Shown here: positions 35,824-44,715 of the stretch, one piece after another
How positions within the stretch are numbered: position 1 is the first letter of the stretch
Layout of the letters: each line of letters opens with the position of its first letter
Source: Actinospineispora eucalypti
Lineage (GTDB): Bacteria > Actinomycetota > Actinomycetes > Mycobacteriales > Pseudonocardiaceae
Assembly (NCBI GenBank): GCA_014208095.1
Contig: JACHMT010000007.1
Span: 372,001 to 436,000, forward strand
Direction: 5' to 3'
DNA length: 64,000 nt
Translations under genes and position numbers: made by a program
The notes under the pieces: generated by a model
Seen by the model: only the letters and a program-made list of their open reading frames with translations
Database searches by the model: none
Told to the model about the DNA's origin: nothing

Positions 35824-37091
35824 TGCGTTGACCACATACGTTCGCCGGGTTTGATCATGCGGCGATGCGGGGTCGGCCCCAGCGTTGCTGGCGTTCACTG
35901 CGAACCCGGGCTCGTTCACGGCGTTGCGCGGCCAGGACGTCGGGGTGGCGGGCGTTGGCGTTGCGCCAGCGCAGGTAGGCGTGTAGTTCACGGGCCAGGA
36001 CGGTGTGGTTGGGGTGGTTCGAGGCGCCCATGACGAAGGTCCGCAGCGGCCCGAACTGGGCCTCGATCGGGTTGGCCCAAGAGGCGTAGGTCGGGGTGAA
36101 GCACAACTCGACTTTGTTGCGGGCCGCCCAGGCCCGGACCGCGGGAGTCTTGTTCGCCGACAGGTTGTCCGTGAGCACGTAGATCGGTGCGCCGTCCGGG
36201 CGTGCTGCTCGGATGGACTTCAAGGCGGCGAGGGTGTGATCGCCGCCTTTGCGGCGCCGGATCACACCCCACAGCTGGTCATCGCCAAGGCTGTAGCAGC
36301 CGTGGAAGTAGCGGATGCCGTGCGTGCGCGTATAGGTCGCCGGCAGCCGGGTCGGGTGCGACTCGGGCGCCCAGGTGGCGCCGTGGCAAGGCCGGATGGA
36401 CAGCGGCCCGAACTGGTCAAACGCGAAGCACCGGTTCGCCAATCGGCTGGTCACCTCCTCGATCCGGTCCAGCTTGGCGTCCTTGTCCGGGTCGCGCGAC
36501 TCCTTCCAGGTCCGCGTTCGCTGGAACGACACCCGATGCTCACGCAGCAGCTGGCGCAGCCGCTCACGACGGATGCGCACCGGCCGGTCCGGGTTCTCGG
36601 CCAGATACGCGGCGAGCTTGCGCACGCTCCAGTGCGTGAACGGGCGCTCGAGCTTGCCCGGGCGGGTAGTGGCCGTCGCGACGATGAACGCGATGTCCTC
36701 ATCACTGATCAGGCGGGGACGGCCTCCCGCCCACCGAGGGTCCAGCGCGGCCAACCCCCGCTCGTTGAACGCGTGGATCACGTCCCGGACGGTGTCCTCA
36801 TCCGCCGCGACCAGCCGAGCGATCGCCGGAACCGGGGTGCCCGACGCGGACGCCATGATGATCATGGCTCGGCGGACCCGGATCGAGCCGTGTTTGCCCC
36901 GACGCACGATCCGCGTCAACCGCTGACCCTCCGCATCGGTGAGCCTGCGCGCTCTGACCGGTTCTGCCATCCAGACCCTCACCCTCGGTCCCGACCTGAC
37001 GTCGGATCGAGAGTGGGATCAACACAACCCCGCACCCGGGACGCTGCCCGGCGTGTCGCCAACCCGGTGAACGTTCGTGGTCAACGCACTA
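35821..37091. mobile_element. IS630-family insertion sequence with TA target duplication
   Basis: The ends TAGTGCGTTGACCAC (left) and GTGGTCAACGCACTA (right) are the tips of imperfect inverted repeats of about 33 bp (29 of 33 match). Both ends lie at TA, the IS630 target. The element sits between the RiPP-like and DarT cargos. Confidence 0.93.
35855..36982 (-). CDS. IS630-family transposase
   Basis: A protein of 375 residues, intact. The N-terminal helix-turn-helix region is ASASGTPVPAIARLVAADED. The DDE domain is visible with the first Asp in RCFAFDQFGP, the second in YVLTDNLSANKT, and the final Glu in PTYASWANPIEAQFGPLRTF. It fills the element between its inverted repeats, in one frame. 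It appears functional. Confidence 0.94.
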   Translation of the reverse strand: MRVWMAEPVRARRLTDAEGQRLTRIVRRGKHGSIRVRRAMIIMASASGTPVPAIARLVAADEDTVRDVIHAFNERGLAALDPRWAGGRPRLISDEDIAFIVATATTRPGKLERPFTHWSVRKLAAYLAENPDRPVRIRRERLRQLLREHRVSFQRTRTWKESRDPDKDAKLDRIEEVTSRLANRCFAFDQFGPLSIRPCHGATWAPESHPTRLPATYTRTHGIRYFHGCYSLGDDQLWGVIRRRKGGDHTLAALKSIRAARPDGAPIYVLTDNLSANKTPAVRAWAARNKVELCFTPTYASWANPIEAQFGPLRTFVMGASNHPNHTVLARELHAYLRWRNANARHPDVLAAQRRERARVRSERQQRWGRPRIAA

Positions 37092-37131
37092 GCCACTCGA
37101 TCGCGTCCCTCGCCCGGCACTAGCGGACCAC

Positions 37132-37164
37132 ATCGGTGATCAACTTCGCCGCCTGCGTTGGCGG
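37132..37164 (+). repeat. Imperfect direct repeat, left copy
   Basis: This is the partner of 43051-43086, in the same orientation, just right of the IS630 element. It may be a remnant of the 3' end of a 43059-type gene left when the DarT cargo was gained. Confidence 0.6.
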
Positions 37165-37279
37165 GCCGTCAGCTCGGGCACCGCCAATCATGGGACATCC
37201 AAACCGGGGCCGAGCTACAAGGAGCGCCCATGACCTGAGTAAACTCGTTGCCGTTCTGATAGCAGATCGGCGAGGCACT

Positions 37280-37939
37280 ATGAATGCTCGTGAGATTGCA
37301 AGTCTTGCCGCCCTTGCGACGGATGTTTGGAACTCATCCGACATCGACATGGGCAGCCTTCCGGCGTGGATCGGCCTCGGGTCACTGGTGCTAGCCGTCC
37401 TGATCTTCGGACGTGATCGAATAAGCGCCGCCCGAGCACAGGTCGATTTGGTTAGCGCCTGGGCAAGCGTCTCGTACGAACGACGCGCGCCTTGGCAAGC
37501 ACCCATGATTAAGAAGTGTGAAATTTCTGGATCTATTCGCAATGCCAGCCAACTCCCGATCCGGGTAGTACAAGTGGCGTGGCAGGCCGAGACACGCTGG
37601 CTGATTGAAGATAAAACACAATCGCAATACCCGAAAGGACCAGGAATCTGGTCCGAGGTATCCGGCACCGCGCCGCCAAGCAATGTACACGATCACATAG
37701 ACGTGCCCCCTCAGGAAACCGTCGAGATACCACCTTTTGAAGTCGACATCAGCAACGCTGCTCCTCCAGACGCGGCGCAGCTCTCTCCGACTAACGGCGT
37801 CCAAGTGCGGGTCAGGTGGCTTCTGGTGGTCGACAATTCGGGGCGTCGCTGGGAGATACGTCCCGAGAAAGGCGACCGCGCAAAACGGGTCCGGCAGCCG
37901 TGGTGGAAACCCGAAAGCCCGATGCCACACCAGTGGTAG
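37280..37939 (+). CDS. Membrane-anchored hypothetical protein
   Basis: A protein of 219 residues from ATG 37280 (GAGG upstream). One membrane helix, LPAWIGLGSLVLAVLIFGRD, is followed by a soluble part of about 160 residues with a beta-sandwich look (KKCEISGSIRNASQLPIRVV, then DNSGRRWEIRPEKGDRAKRV). It converges on the ADP-ribosylglycohydrolase gene. It may belong to the defence-like cargo or be independent; no family recognised. Confidence 0.65.
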   Translation: MNAREIASLAALATDVWNSSDIDMGSLPAWIGLGSLVLAVLIFGRDRISAARAQVDLVSAWASVSYERRAPWQAPMIKKCEISGSIRNASQLPIRVVQVAWQAETRWLIEDKTQSQYPKGPGIWSEVSGTAPPSNVHDHIDVPPQETVEIPPFEVDISNAAPPDAAQLSPTNGVQVRVRWLLVVDNSGRRWEIRPEKGDRAKRVRQPWWKPESPMPHQW

Positions 37940-38052
37940 ATGAGGTTCGAGCTGTTATCGCTAAGACCTACGCCACCGAGTTCTGAACGTGCTTCGTGGC
38001 GTCCTCGGCGCGCCCACACATACGCGATCTCCGCTTCCAGGCATAGCGAGCG

Positions 38053-39792
38053 TTATATCTTCGGCTTGGGTCTACGAGAGCGACGGGCGCTAGCTCGCAG
38101 GGAGGTAGCAAAAGCGATGAGCTGTTCCAGGCTCCCCAGTTCCAAAATCCGCCGAACTGCATATCCGATGGCCTCATCTGAGTAGCCTTTATGCGCGACC
38201 CACGCCAGCATCTGATCCACATCGACGGTTCTGGGGCGCCTCTCACCGATCGGCGGTTCGTTTGGCTCAGGGATCACGGGCAGTCTCGGACTTCGACTGC
38301 TAGCAGTGCGTTCCGTTCCCGCAAGGCGATGCTCGCGCGCCTGGGAAACCTGTTCAACTTCAGGAAGCAAATTCAATTCTCGATGACTACGCTTGCCGCG
38401 ACGCATAGGTCGGGCGCTATCGGGGAGCAAACGGAGAACTGGGCGTTGCTTCAGGAGAAAAGTAGGACCAAAGTCGCTGCGCATCCATTGCCAGACCGCA
38501 GAACCCGCAGACAATCGATCGCTATTAGCGAGTGCCTGTAGCCAGCCTAGGCCTGCTAGCGCGGGTTCACCATCAACCATCCCCACGGCGTCAAGTTGTT
38601 TGCTAGGCGGCACCCAGTTGATAGGGTCAGGATAATTGAGCGATGCTCCCGGCTCTCCGAATGCTAGTCCCGTGAGTCTCCGCGCTTCTGTAACAAGGTA
38701 CTGCGAATCTTGTAAAGGCGTTGGATCAGGCACGTCCGTTACAGCTCCGACGAGAGCTGCTGCCATCGTCGCGATCGTATCGGTGTCAGTCCCTACTGCT
38801 TCCGCAGCAACCAGCGAGCATCTTGCGGGGTCAACTGGATAAGCGGCTGCAAGGGCCAGCGACGCGATAACCGTAGCCGTGCCGCTTCCTCGAACCGAGG
38901 GATCGGCGAGGCTTAAGGAAGAAACGAACGAGCTGTATGCTTCATTTCGCGCCGACGCATCCTGCTCCTTTTCGGCATGCTGTAGCGCACGAACTACCGC
39001 GATCGCCGCAGGGAGCATCTCGCGGCATTCATCAACGATCTCGTGCCACGCGGTATTGAAGCCGTAGCCAACAGCCTGCTCCCACGATGGGCGCCACAAT
39101 GAAGAGAGTTGCGGATGTTCGTCGATAAGGTTGACAGCCTGCTCCGTCATCTCTAACAGCGTTTGCCATTGGCCGGTACCCGGCGTATTTCCACTTTCGA
39201 GTGCGGTTCCGAGCGCAACCGCATGAAGAACGGCACCAACAAGCGCCCGCGGGTGACCGTGCGTGCTGACTACGTTCACGATTACGTCAGTAATGTGTGG
39301 GCCTAATGTGGCAGGTCGAGGAGCTGCCCACACGTGTGGCTGCACACGCATCGCTCCACCGTTTCCTCCAGCTTCGACCCACCCCGGATAGAAGTTGGCG
39401 AACCACGACGTGCCCGACTTTGCCAGGTTGGCCGCTGCGGTTTTTGTGGCGCGTCCGCCGCCGAGGGCGTAAGCAGGCCACACAGCCAACTCGACTCGCG
39501 CGAATGCGTCAACGTCGAAACCGTGCTCTGAAATTGCCCGGCACGTGGATAGTCGAAGTTGAGTATCGTCCGAGTAGGAGCCAGCAGGAAGTTTGGCCTG
39601 TACTCCAAAACGGCCACCGACGCGTCGGGTCCAGGTCACCGGGGCTCGCATCGGTTCGCCACCGAGCCTCTGCCGCAACCCCCGCTGGTCGGTCAGCTCG
39701 CTTATGAATCCGAGCGCATCTGCCCACGCAGACCACAACATCGAGCCGATCGCGCTCCGCGCGCGCGCCTGTGCATGGGATGCGTTGGTCAC
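38053..39792 (-). CDS. ADP-ribosylglycohydrolase (ARH/DraG family), possible antitoxin
   Basis: A protein of 579 residues. The N-terminal helix AIGSMLWSAWADALGF is followed by the metal-binding SDDT (74-77), GGNGGAMR (142-149), STHGHP (176-181) and GTDTDTIATMAAALVGA (from 334), the paired-magnesium signature of ARH enzymes. A C-terminal extension from about 430 is basic and helical. It overlaps the DarT-like gene by 4 bp (GTGA). It most simply acts as the eraser of the DarT mark. Known DarT partners are macrodomain DarG or NADAR proteins, so an ARH partner is unusual. Confidence 0.88.
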   Translation of the reverse strand: MTNASHAQARARSAIGSMLWSAWADALGFISELTDQRGLRQRLGGEPMRAPVTWTRRVGGRFGVQAKLPAGSYSDDTQLRLSTCRAISEHGFDVDAFARVELAVWPAYALGGGRATKTAAANLAKSGTSWFANFYPGWVEAGGNGGAMRVQPHVWAAPRPATLGPHITDVIVNVVSTHGHPRALVGAVLHAVALGTALESGNTPGTGQWQTLLEMTEQAVNLIDEHPQLSSLWRPSWEQAVGYGFNTAWHEIVDECREMLPAAIAVVRALQHAEKEQDASARNEAYSSFVSSLSLADPSVRGSGTATVIASLALAAAYPVDPARCSLVAAEAVGTDTDTIATMAAALVGAVTDVPDPTPLQDSQYLVTEARRLTGLAFGEPGASLNYPDPINWVPPSKQLDAVGMVDGEPALAGLGWLQALANSDRLSAGSAVWQWMRSDFGPTFLLKQRPVLRLLPDSARPMRRGKRSHRELNLLPEVEQVSQAREHRLAGTERTASSRSPRLPVIPEPNEPPIGERRPRTVDVDQMLAWVAHKGYSDEAIGYAVRRILELGSLEQLIAFATSLRASARRSRRPKPKI

Positions 39793-40457
39793 TGGAATAC
39801 CTCTGGGCGATGTTCGACGGGCACGTGTGGCACCGCGCTGAAGAGCGGCAGCAGACTCCTGACGTAGTCGATGTTCTCCGGATCGCGCACGTAGACCTTA
39901 CGAAGGTACGTTACGGGTACAGCTCGTGGATAAAGAACTTCAGCTTGAGGATCAGTTGTGTAGTAGGTGGGCAAGTCAGGCGGCCGAGCAATCCGGCTTC
40001 CATACCACCCCCATTCTACCGTAGGTGCGAATAGCGCGGCGAGCCCCCCGACGCCGACGCCGCGTCGAACACAGGCAGTATATGTATTGTTAGTCGTCGT
40101 GAAATAAATGGACGGACGCACTAACAACGACGCATCAAACGAAAGGACCACCCACCACAGCTCTTCTTCTCCATGCCAATTCTCCGAGACACCGAGCATC
40201 CTTCCATTAACGCGACTGATCGAGAGATTGACGTAATCGGTCCAGTTGGCGTCTTTCAGTCGATCTGCACAGTTGAAGGTCCGAATATGTTCAATATACT
40301 TATTTTCTTCGAGACGATCACGAGAGAGCACTTCGCCCGAGGCGAATATTCCCAGCAATCCCTTATTCGTTGTAAAATGCAGGACCTCTGTGATATTTCT
40401 CTGAGCAAGATAGGCAGCTAGCTGCGGGTCAGTAGATCGCGCGGATTGCACATTCAC
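39789..40457 (-). CDS. DarT-like DNA ADP-ribosyltransferase
   Basis: A protein of 222 residues. Matches to the DarT pattern are RNITEVLHFTTNKGLLGIFA with H27, GEVLSRDRLEENKY (R46-R48 region), YVNLSISRVNGRML (76-88), and QAEVLYPRAVPVTYL with predicted catalytic E173. DarT enzymes transfer ADP-ribose from NAD+ to bases in single-stranded DNA and block replication. It overlaps the helicase stop (GTGA) and the ARH start, forming a three-gene coupled operon. The NAD-binding and catalytic positions all look intact. Confidence 0.87.
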   Translation of the reverse strand: MNVQSARSTDPQLAAYLAQRNITEVLHFTTNKGLLGIFASGEVLSRDRLEENKYIEHIRTFNCADRLKDANWTDYVNLSISRVNGRMLGVSENWHGEEELWWVVLSFDASLLVRPSIYFTTTNNTYTACVRRGVGVGGLAALFAPTVEWGWYGSRIARPPDLPTYYTTDPQAEVLYPRAVPVTYLRKVYVRDPENIDYVRSLLPLFSAVPHVPVEHRPEVFQ

Positions 40458-41914
40458 AGCGCAACCAGATCGTACGTGCCGGGCTTTAGTAGGCGCAGGA
40501 CCGTTGACGGATCGTCAGGCTTAAAGCCGAGAAGGACTGTCTTTCGTGCACGGCCCACTCCCATCGCTATGAGGCGTCTCAAGGTATCGAGGTGGACGTC
40601 GCCCTGACCCTCTCCATGTGGCGTAACCTCTTGGTTGAGCCCTGCAAGAACGACGTGGTCGAACTCCAGACCCTTCGCAGAATGCAGAGTGGATAGCGCT
40701 ACAGCTTCAGTACCAGTCGGCCACTTACTCGACCGGGTGAGTTCGGAAAACTCGATACCATTCTGCGCCAGCGTCGATCTCAAGTATGAGAACCAATTGC
40801 CACCACGGGGGTGCAGAAAAGCTATCGACTCGGACGTGAAGTCAACCTTTGCGATGAGCTGTTCGAAGATGTAACTTATCTGAGCACTGTAAGGGCCAGC
40901 CACTACAACGGGCTTCGGACCTCGAGCGGAACATGCACTGAAGTCCGGCAACTCGCCGTCTCCGTCTGGAGGCAGGTCCTCCACCAGCGGCCTAGCAAAG
41001 GCCGCAATTTCTTGAGTATTACGATAGTTGCGTTTCAGTGTATGAGATTTCGTCAGACTAAGCCCTACCTCTTTCCATGTAAAATAGCGAGGGTAAATCC
41101 GTTGGGTAGAATCCATCACACACGTCAGCGAGAACGGATCGGCGAGGTGCTTGATCACGCAGCGTATCTGATTCGCTGAGAAATCCTGCGCCTCATCTAT
41201 TATGACAACATCCCAGCTTGTTGCCACACCGATCCGACCTGCCGCTATTGCAACATCATTCCAATCTAGAAGTCCATTCCTTTTCTTCTCTTCCGCATAA
41301 GGCCGCACAACTTCTTGCAGGATTCGACATTGAAGTGGCGTCTCTACTCGCGGGCTGACTCCGCGTCCGACTCTCTTCGTTGTGAGATAGCTGTCAAGGT
41401 TTTCGGGCGAGAATCGACCTAGCAGGTAATTGACCTCGTCAATGGTAAATTCTGGGTCGAGCGGGAGCCTGGACGCGAGAGGGCGAAGAATACATCGAGC
41501 ATCGGAATTGTCAATAACGGCCAGTTCGCCCATCATTCGACGGGACCACTTACTAAAAGTGCTCACCCGGAGTTGCAGGCCAACGCGGCCTGCAACTTGC
41601 TCCCGGGCAAGCTCAGCTATATATCCCTCTAGGGTTCGATTGTAAGTTAGCACTAGGGTTCGAACCGGTTCGGTTAGCCCGAGCCGGTCTCGTCGCGAGA
41701 GCCATGATTCACAAAGCTGACGTAACCGCAGCAGTGCTGTCGTAGTCTTACCACTCCCTGCCGAGCCCTTGATCAAAAGAAAACCCGGCCGGTTATCGGC
41801 AAGAATAGTAAGTTGCTCAGCGGTTGGTGGCACGGATGGCAGAATCCGCATGCCGTCTCCTGTCAGTTCTTCAAGCCCGTACTCGCTGCAAACAAATGTG
41901 GTGAGCGGAGGCAC
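40454..41914 (-). CDS. UvrD/Rep-like superfamily 1 helicase
   Basis: A protein of 486 residues. Walker A is GSAGSGKT (50-57), and LVLTYNRTLEGYI is motif Ia. VVIIDEAQDFSANQI is Walker B. YFTWKEVGLSLTKSHTLKRN YRNTQEI carries the motif III/IV region, STLHSAKGLEFDHVVLAG is motif V, and MGVGRARKTVLLG is motif VI. The start GTG 41914 has a weak ribosome site. It is shorter than UvrD. As first gene of the operon it could deliver or act on the single-stranded DNA that DarT modifies. Confidence 0.88.
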   Translation of the reverse strand: MPPLTTFVCSEYGLEELTGDGMRILPSVPPTAEQLTILADNRPGFLLIKGSAGSGKTTTALLRLRQLCESWLSRRDRLGLTEPVRTLVLTYNRTLEGYIAELAREQVAGRVGLQLRVSTFSKWSRRMMGELAVIDNSDARCILRPLASRLPLDPEFTIDEVNYLLGRFSPENLDSYLTTKRVGRGVSPRVETPLQCRILQEVVRPYAEEKKRNGLLDWNDVAIAAGRIGVATSWDVVIIDEAQDFSANQIRCVIKHLADPFSLTCVMDSTQRIYPRYFTWKEVGLSLTKSHTLKRNYRNTQEIAAFARPLVEDLPPDGDGELPDFSACSARGPKPVVVAGPYSAQISYIFEQLIAKVDFTSESIAFLHPRGGNWFSYLRSTLAQNGIEFSELTRSSKWPTGTEAVALSTLHSAKGLEFDHVVLAGLNQEVTPHGEGQGDVHLDTLRRLIAMGVGRARKTVLLGFKPDDPSTVLRLLKPGTYDLVAL

Positions 41915-42265
41915 GCCTAGTCAGGCGCATAGCGCCCGCTTGGCCCAGCCTGAATTGACTCTCGCCGCTAGAGACCGGCATCAGTCACGACGCTCTTGTG
42001 CCCGTACACAGCCCCGTGACCGCCAACTCCCGCCATCCATATGCTTCTCCGTCCGCACATGACAAGGATCAACACGGTTGGCTACCTATCGTGGCTGGGA
42101 CGTGACAGGTTGACACCGCCTTTCGGCGGTGGACCACCCGCATGGAGCAACTCGTACCCCGAGAGTCCCGGTCGGAGGCTCCGAGTTCAGACGTAGCCCT
42201 GGTTAGGAGTTGGCGCTCCAGACTCGGGACGCGGTCGCGCTAGCTGGGCTTCCTGATCGGGACCT
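41915..42265. other. Intergenic region upstream of the helicase-DarT operon
   Basis: No gene is visible. It must hold the leftward promoter of the defence-like operon. A short inverted pair at about 42105-42130 (GGTTGACACCGCC..GGCGGTGGACC) is the only structure I noticed. Confidence 0.45.
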
Positions 42266-42415
42266 GTGCCAGACAGCGATGTCGTCGGCGCCATCCTCTA
42301 CGCTCTTCTTCGCCCCGAATCACACGACGGTGATTCATCCGGCGTTGGTGCACGACGCCGGGGGCTCGCCTCGGGTCGCGATCTCGCAGATGTTCTGCGC
42401 GAGATGGGGCTGTGA
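42266..42415 (+). CDS. Small hypothetical element protein A
   Basis: A protein of 49 residues from GTG 42266: PDSDVVGAILYALLRPESHD and a C-terminal helix SGRDLADVLREMGL. The ribosome site is weak (GATCGGGA). The stop is 11 bases before the next small gene, whose ribosome site sits in the gap. It looks like a real short protein rather than a shadow frame. Confidence 0.45.
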   Translation: MPDSDVVGAILYALLRPESHDGDSSGVGARRRGLASGRDLADVLREMGL

Positions 42416-42426
42416 GAGGAGGTGCT

Positions 42427-42570
42427 GTGTCGACTCAAGAAGGAGGTCAAAAGCAAAACCGCGACAGTGACGGATGGATCAATCCATCTGTCATCACTGC
42501 CGCGGTCCTGCGGTTCCTAGCCGCGGTAACGGCCGAGATCTTGTTCAAGATCTGGCCGTGGCGTCACTGA
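42427..42570 (+). CDS. Small hypothetical element protein B
   Basis: A protein of 47 residues from GTG 42427: STQEGGQKQNRDSDGWINPS, then a hydrophobic helix VITAAVLRFLAAVTAEILFK ending IWPWRH, which could be membrane-associated. AGAGGAGGT lies 5 bases upstream, a strong ribosome site. It follows protein A in a short rightward unit. Confidence 0.55.
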   Translation: MSTQEGGQKQNRDSDGWINPSVITAAVLRFLAAVTAEILFKIWPWRH

Positions 42571-43058
42571 TGTGATGCCGCCCGCTGCCGGGTAGTGGCT
42601 CGTTCTTTTGCCGGAGCCGAGCTGCTACCCGGTGGCGTCCCTCCTACCAACTGGCGGAAGGACGACGATCAGTTTCAGTTCTTGCCGTGCGTGCGCGGAG
42701 CGCCCGTGTGTACACGCAAATCCTACATAGCCATATACACCCGGCTGCCCCCGGTGCGGAGAATTTCTACCCTGCCGGCGCAGATTTTCTCCGCAAGCCC
42801 GATGGAGGGGCTCTGCACCGTGGCCGCGTTGTTGCCGGTCGCACGGATTGTGAGATCACCCAACCAGTTCCCTGCGAACCGGCATCGCAGTCCCTAGGCG
42901 CCCTTCGGAACGCCTGGCTGCCCGCCGTCGGGTAAAGGGCGATCGAGGTTGGGGCCGCGTACGCCTCCTATCGCCATCGTACGAGGATCACCACGGCCGG
43001 ATCGGTGGCGTTTTCGTCGCTCGTTTCCGCCGTCCCTCCTCGCGAACCGCATCGGTGA
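42571..43058. other. Intergenic region with a hairpin
   Basis: No convincing gene is visible. TGCGGAGAATTTCT (42755-42768) pairs imperfectly with AGATTTTCTCCGCA (42782-42795). A short GTGTACAC palindrome lies just upstream. Its role is unclear. Confidence 0.4.
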
Positions 43059-43086
43059 TCAAGCTTCTCGCGGCCGGCGTTGGCGG
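43051..43086 (+). repeat. Imperfect direct repeat, right copy
   Basis: ATCGGTGATCAA..CTTC..GC.GCC.GCGTTGGCGG is shared with 37132-37164 (about 31 matching positions with 3 single-base gaps). It covers the 3' end of the 43059 gene. The pair encloses the DarT cargo. Confidence 0.6.
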
Positions 43087-43823
43087 CCGGCGGCACGCTT
43101 GTAGTGGCCTAGCAGGCGCAGGAGCGCGGCCTTACGGGTAGCCAGGGGCCGGTCAGTGACGCTGGTCCTGTGTTCGGTGCGGGGGAGCCAGCGCTTGACG
43201 CCGCCGATAGAGAACGTGGGTTCGAGGAAGCCGACCAGGGTCGGCCGCTCCCTATCGCCTGCGAGCACCCGCCAGACTCCGGGGTCAGCACTGCGTTCGA
43301 GACGCACCGTGTCCAGGTCCAACGGCGCCGACCTGGTCGAGCGCGGCGGGCGCCGGGCCGAAGTGACACGTGCCCGGATGTCCGATGATTCCGTTACGTT
43401 TTCCGTTACAGCAACGCGCAACGGCCGGGGACGGCCGGCGGCCGGTTCGTCGGACTCCCGGGCCGCACTGGAGTCATGCGGCAGCGCGGACGACGCACCC
43501 GGAAGCGTGACGAGTTCCGTGACAACCGGTTCAGCGGGAGTGGCGACCTGAACAGGCTCCCCGAGCCGCCCGGCGAGATTGTTTGCGACTCGCGCGAGTC
43601 GACCCGAGGCGTCCGGCGACGGCCGTTGTCCAGCCAGTATCGCCCGGCGCAACTCGCTGACCACCTCCTCGATGGCATCCAATGCGGCCAGCGCCTCGAC
43701 TCCCTGGCGAGCGGTCCGGGCACGGTGCGCGCGCTGCCGGCAGGTCCCATTGTGGAACCGGGCCGGCCGCCCCCGGCTCCCCGTCCCATGCGGCAGCTCC
43801 AGCCCGCACCCCGCGCAGATCAC
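43059..43823 (-). CDS. Element protein with N-terminal zinc-ribbon-like motif
   Basis: A protein of 254 residues from GTG 43823, which has GAGGAGGG upstream; a longer frame exists but lacks a ribosome site. The N-terminus CAGCGLELPHGTGSRGRPAR and FHNGTCRQRAHRAR has C-x2-C and a later Cys/His, like a zinc finger. A central Ala/Ser/Pro-rich linker follows and a basic C-terminus (RKAALLRLLGHYKRAAGRQR). Similar proteins often accompany DUF2637 genes in actinobacterial elements. It lies downstream of DUF2637 and may bind DNA. Confidence 0.6.
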   Translation of the reverse strand: MICAGCGLELPHGTGSRGRPARFHNGTCRQRAHRARTARQGVEALAALDAIEEVVSELRRAILAGQRPSPDASGRLARVANNLAGRLGEPVQVATPAEPVVTELVTLPGASSALPHDSSAARESDEPAAGRPRPLRVAVTENVTESSDIRARVTSARRPPRSTRSAPLDLDTVRLERSADPGVWRVLAGDRERPTLVGFLEPTFSIGGVKRWLPRTEHRTSVTDRPLATRKAALLRLLGHYKRAAGRQRRPREA

Positions 43824-43860
43824 AGAGCCCTCCTCATCGCTCAATTCGTTACGATTTACG

Positions 43861-44616
43861 TTACACACGGCTGGCCAGGCGGGCAATAGCGGCCGGTGTC
43901 GTGCGCGACTGAATGGCGGCGCCCGGGATCGAAGTCGTTAGGCGTCCTTCGGCGCGCCAGCGGCGAAGGACTCGGCGGCCGTAGTTGTTGGTCTTGGCCA
44001 GCCGATCGAGTTCAGCACCGGTCGGGGTTCGGCCCTGAGCGCGTTGAGCCTGGTAGTAGTCCCACATCCGCCGCTCAGCGGTCGTTTCCCGGCGCGCGAG
44101 ACCGGCCGAGAGCGACACGACGCGGCCCGTCTCGTTACTGGTCTCGGCAAGGGTGTCGGTCTCGCCCGCCGGTTCGGCCGTCTCGGCTTGGTCAGCCTTG
44201 GTCTCGCCGTGCAGAGTCTCGGCGCGGTGGCGTTTGAGCGCACGGTTCAGCAGCTCGACTGCAAGCAACAACGCCAGCGGCGGGCACGCGGCTACCGCGA
44301 TGGCGAACGCGCTCAGCTCCGGAGCTGAGGCAATGTTCGCGCACAGCGAGAGCCCCACTCCGACCAAGAAGGCCAACCACGCGCGCCACCGCCCAGCCCG
44401 GCCGGGTTTCCACAGTTCTACCGTCGCCGTGGTCAACAGACCGTCCACGATCAGCGGCCAGATAGCCGCCGTGGTCGCGTCCCCGCTGAACCGCAAGGCG
44501 AACGCCTGCCCATGCCGGTAGGACGCGTACGCGGCCCCGACCGCGACAAGCAGCGTGCACGCGCACTGCACCCACAACCCGTGATCGCGGCCTTCTGGGC
44601 GGACACCGGCGCTCAT
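43861..44616 (-). CDS. DUF2637 membrane protein
   Basis: A protein of 251 residues. Four N-terminal membrane helices include LWVQCACTLLVAVGAAYASY, the typical YRHGQAFALRFSGDATTAAI WPLIVDGLL of DUF2637, and ACPPLALLLAVELLNRALKR. The cytoplasmic C-terminus has a helix-turn-helix-like GRTPTGAELDRLAKTNNYGR. DUF2637 proteins are found on actinobacterial integrative elements and plasmids and are linked to DNA transfer. Its ATG would overlap the recombinase stop in the excised circle. Confidence 0.82.
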   Translation of the reverse strand: MSAGVRPEGRDHGLWVQCACTLLVAVGAAYASYRHGQAFALRFSGDATTAAIWPLIVDGLLTTATVELWKPGRAGRWRAWLAFLVGVGLSLCANIASAPELSAFAIAVAACPPLALLLAVELLNRALKRHRAETLHGETKADQAETAEPAGETDTLAETSNETGRVVSLSAGLARRETTAERRMWDYYQAQRAQGRTPTGAELDRLAKTNNYGRRVLRRWRAEGRLTTSIPGAAIQSRTTPAAIARLASRV

Positions 44617-44715
44617 CGCGCACCACCGGCGACCGCCCGACGACGACGCTCAACCGTGAACGTCGCGGAAAGCCGCAGTTCAGCGGGTCGGATGTCTTGT
44701 GTCGATGCTGTACGT

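Noticed and set aside
42210..42470. An 86-codon frame
   Set aside because: Its cysteine- and arginine-rich end looks random; the overlapping frames at 42266 and 42427 have better ribosome sites and protein-like sequence.
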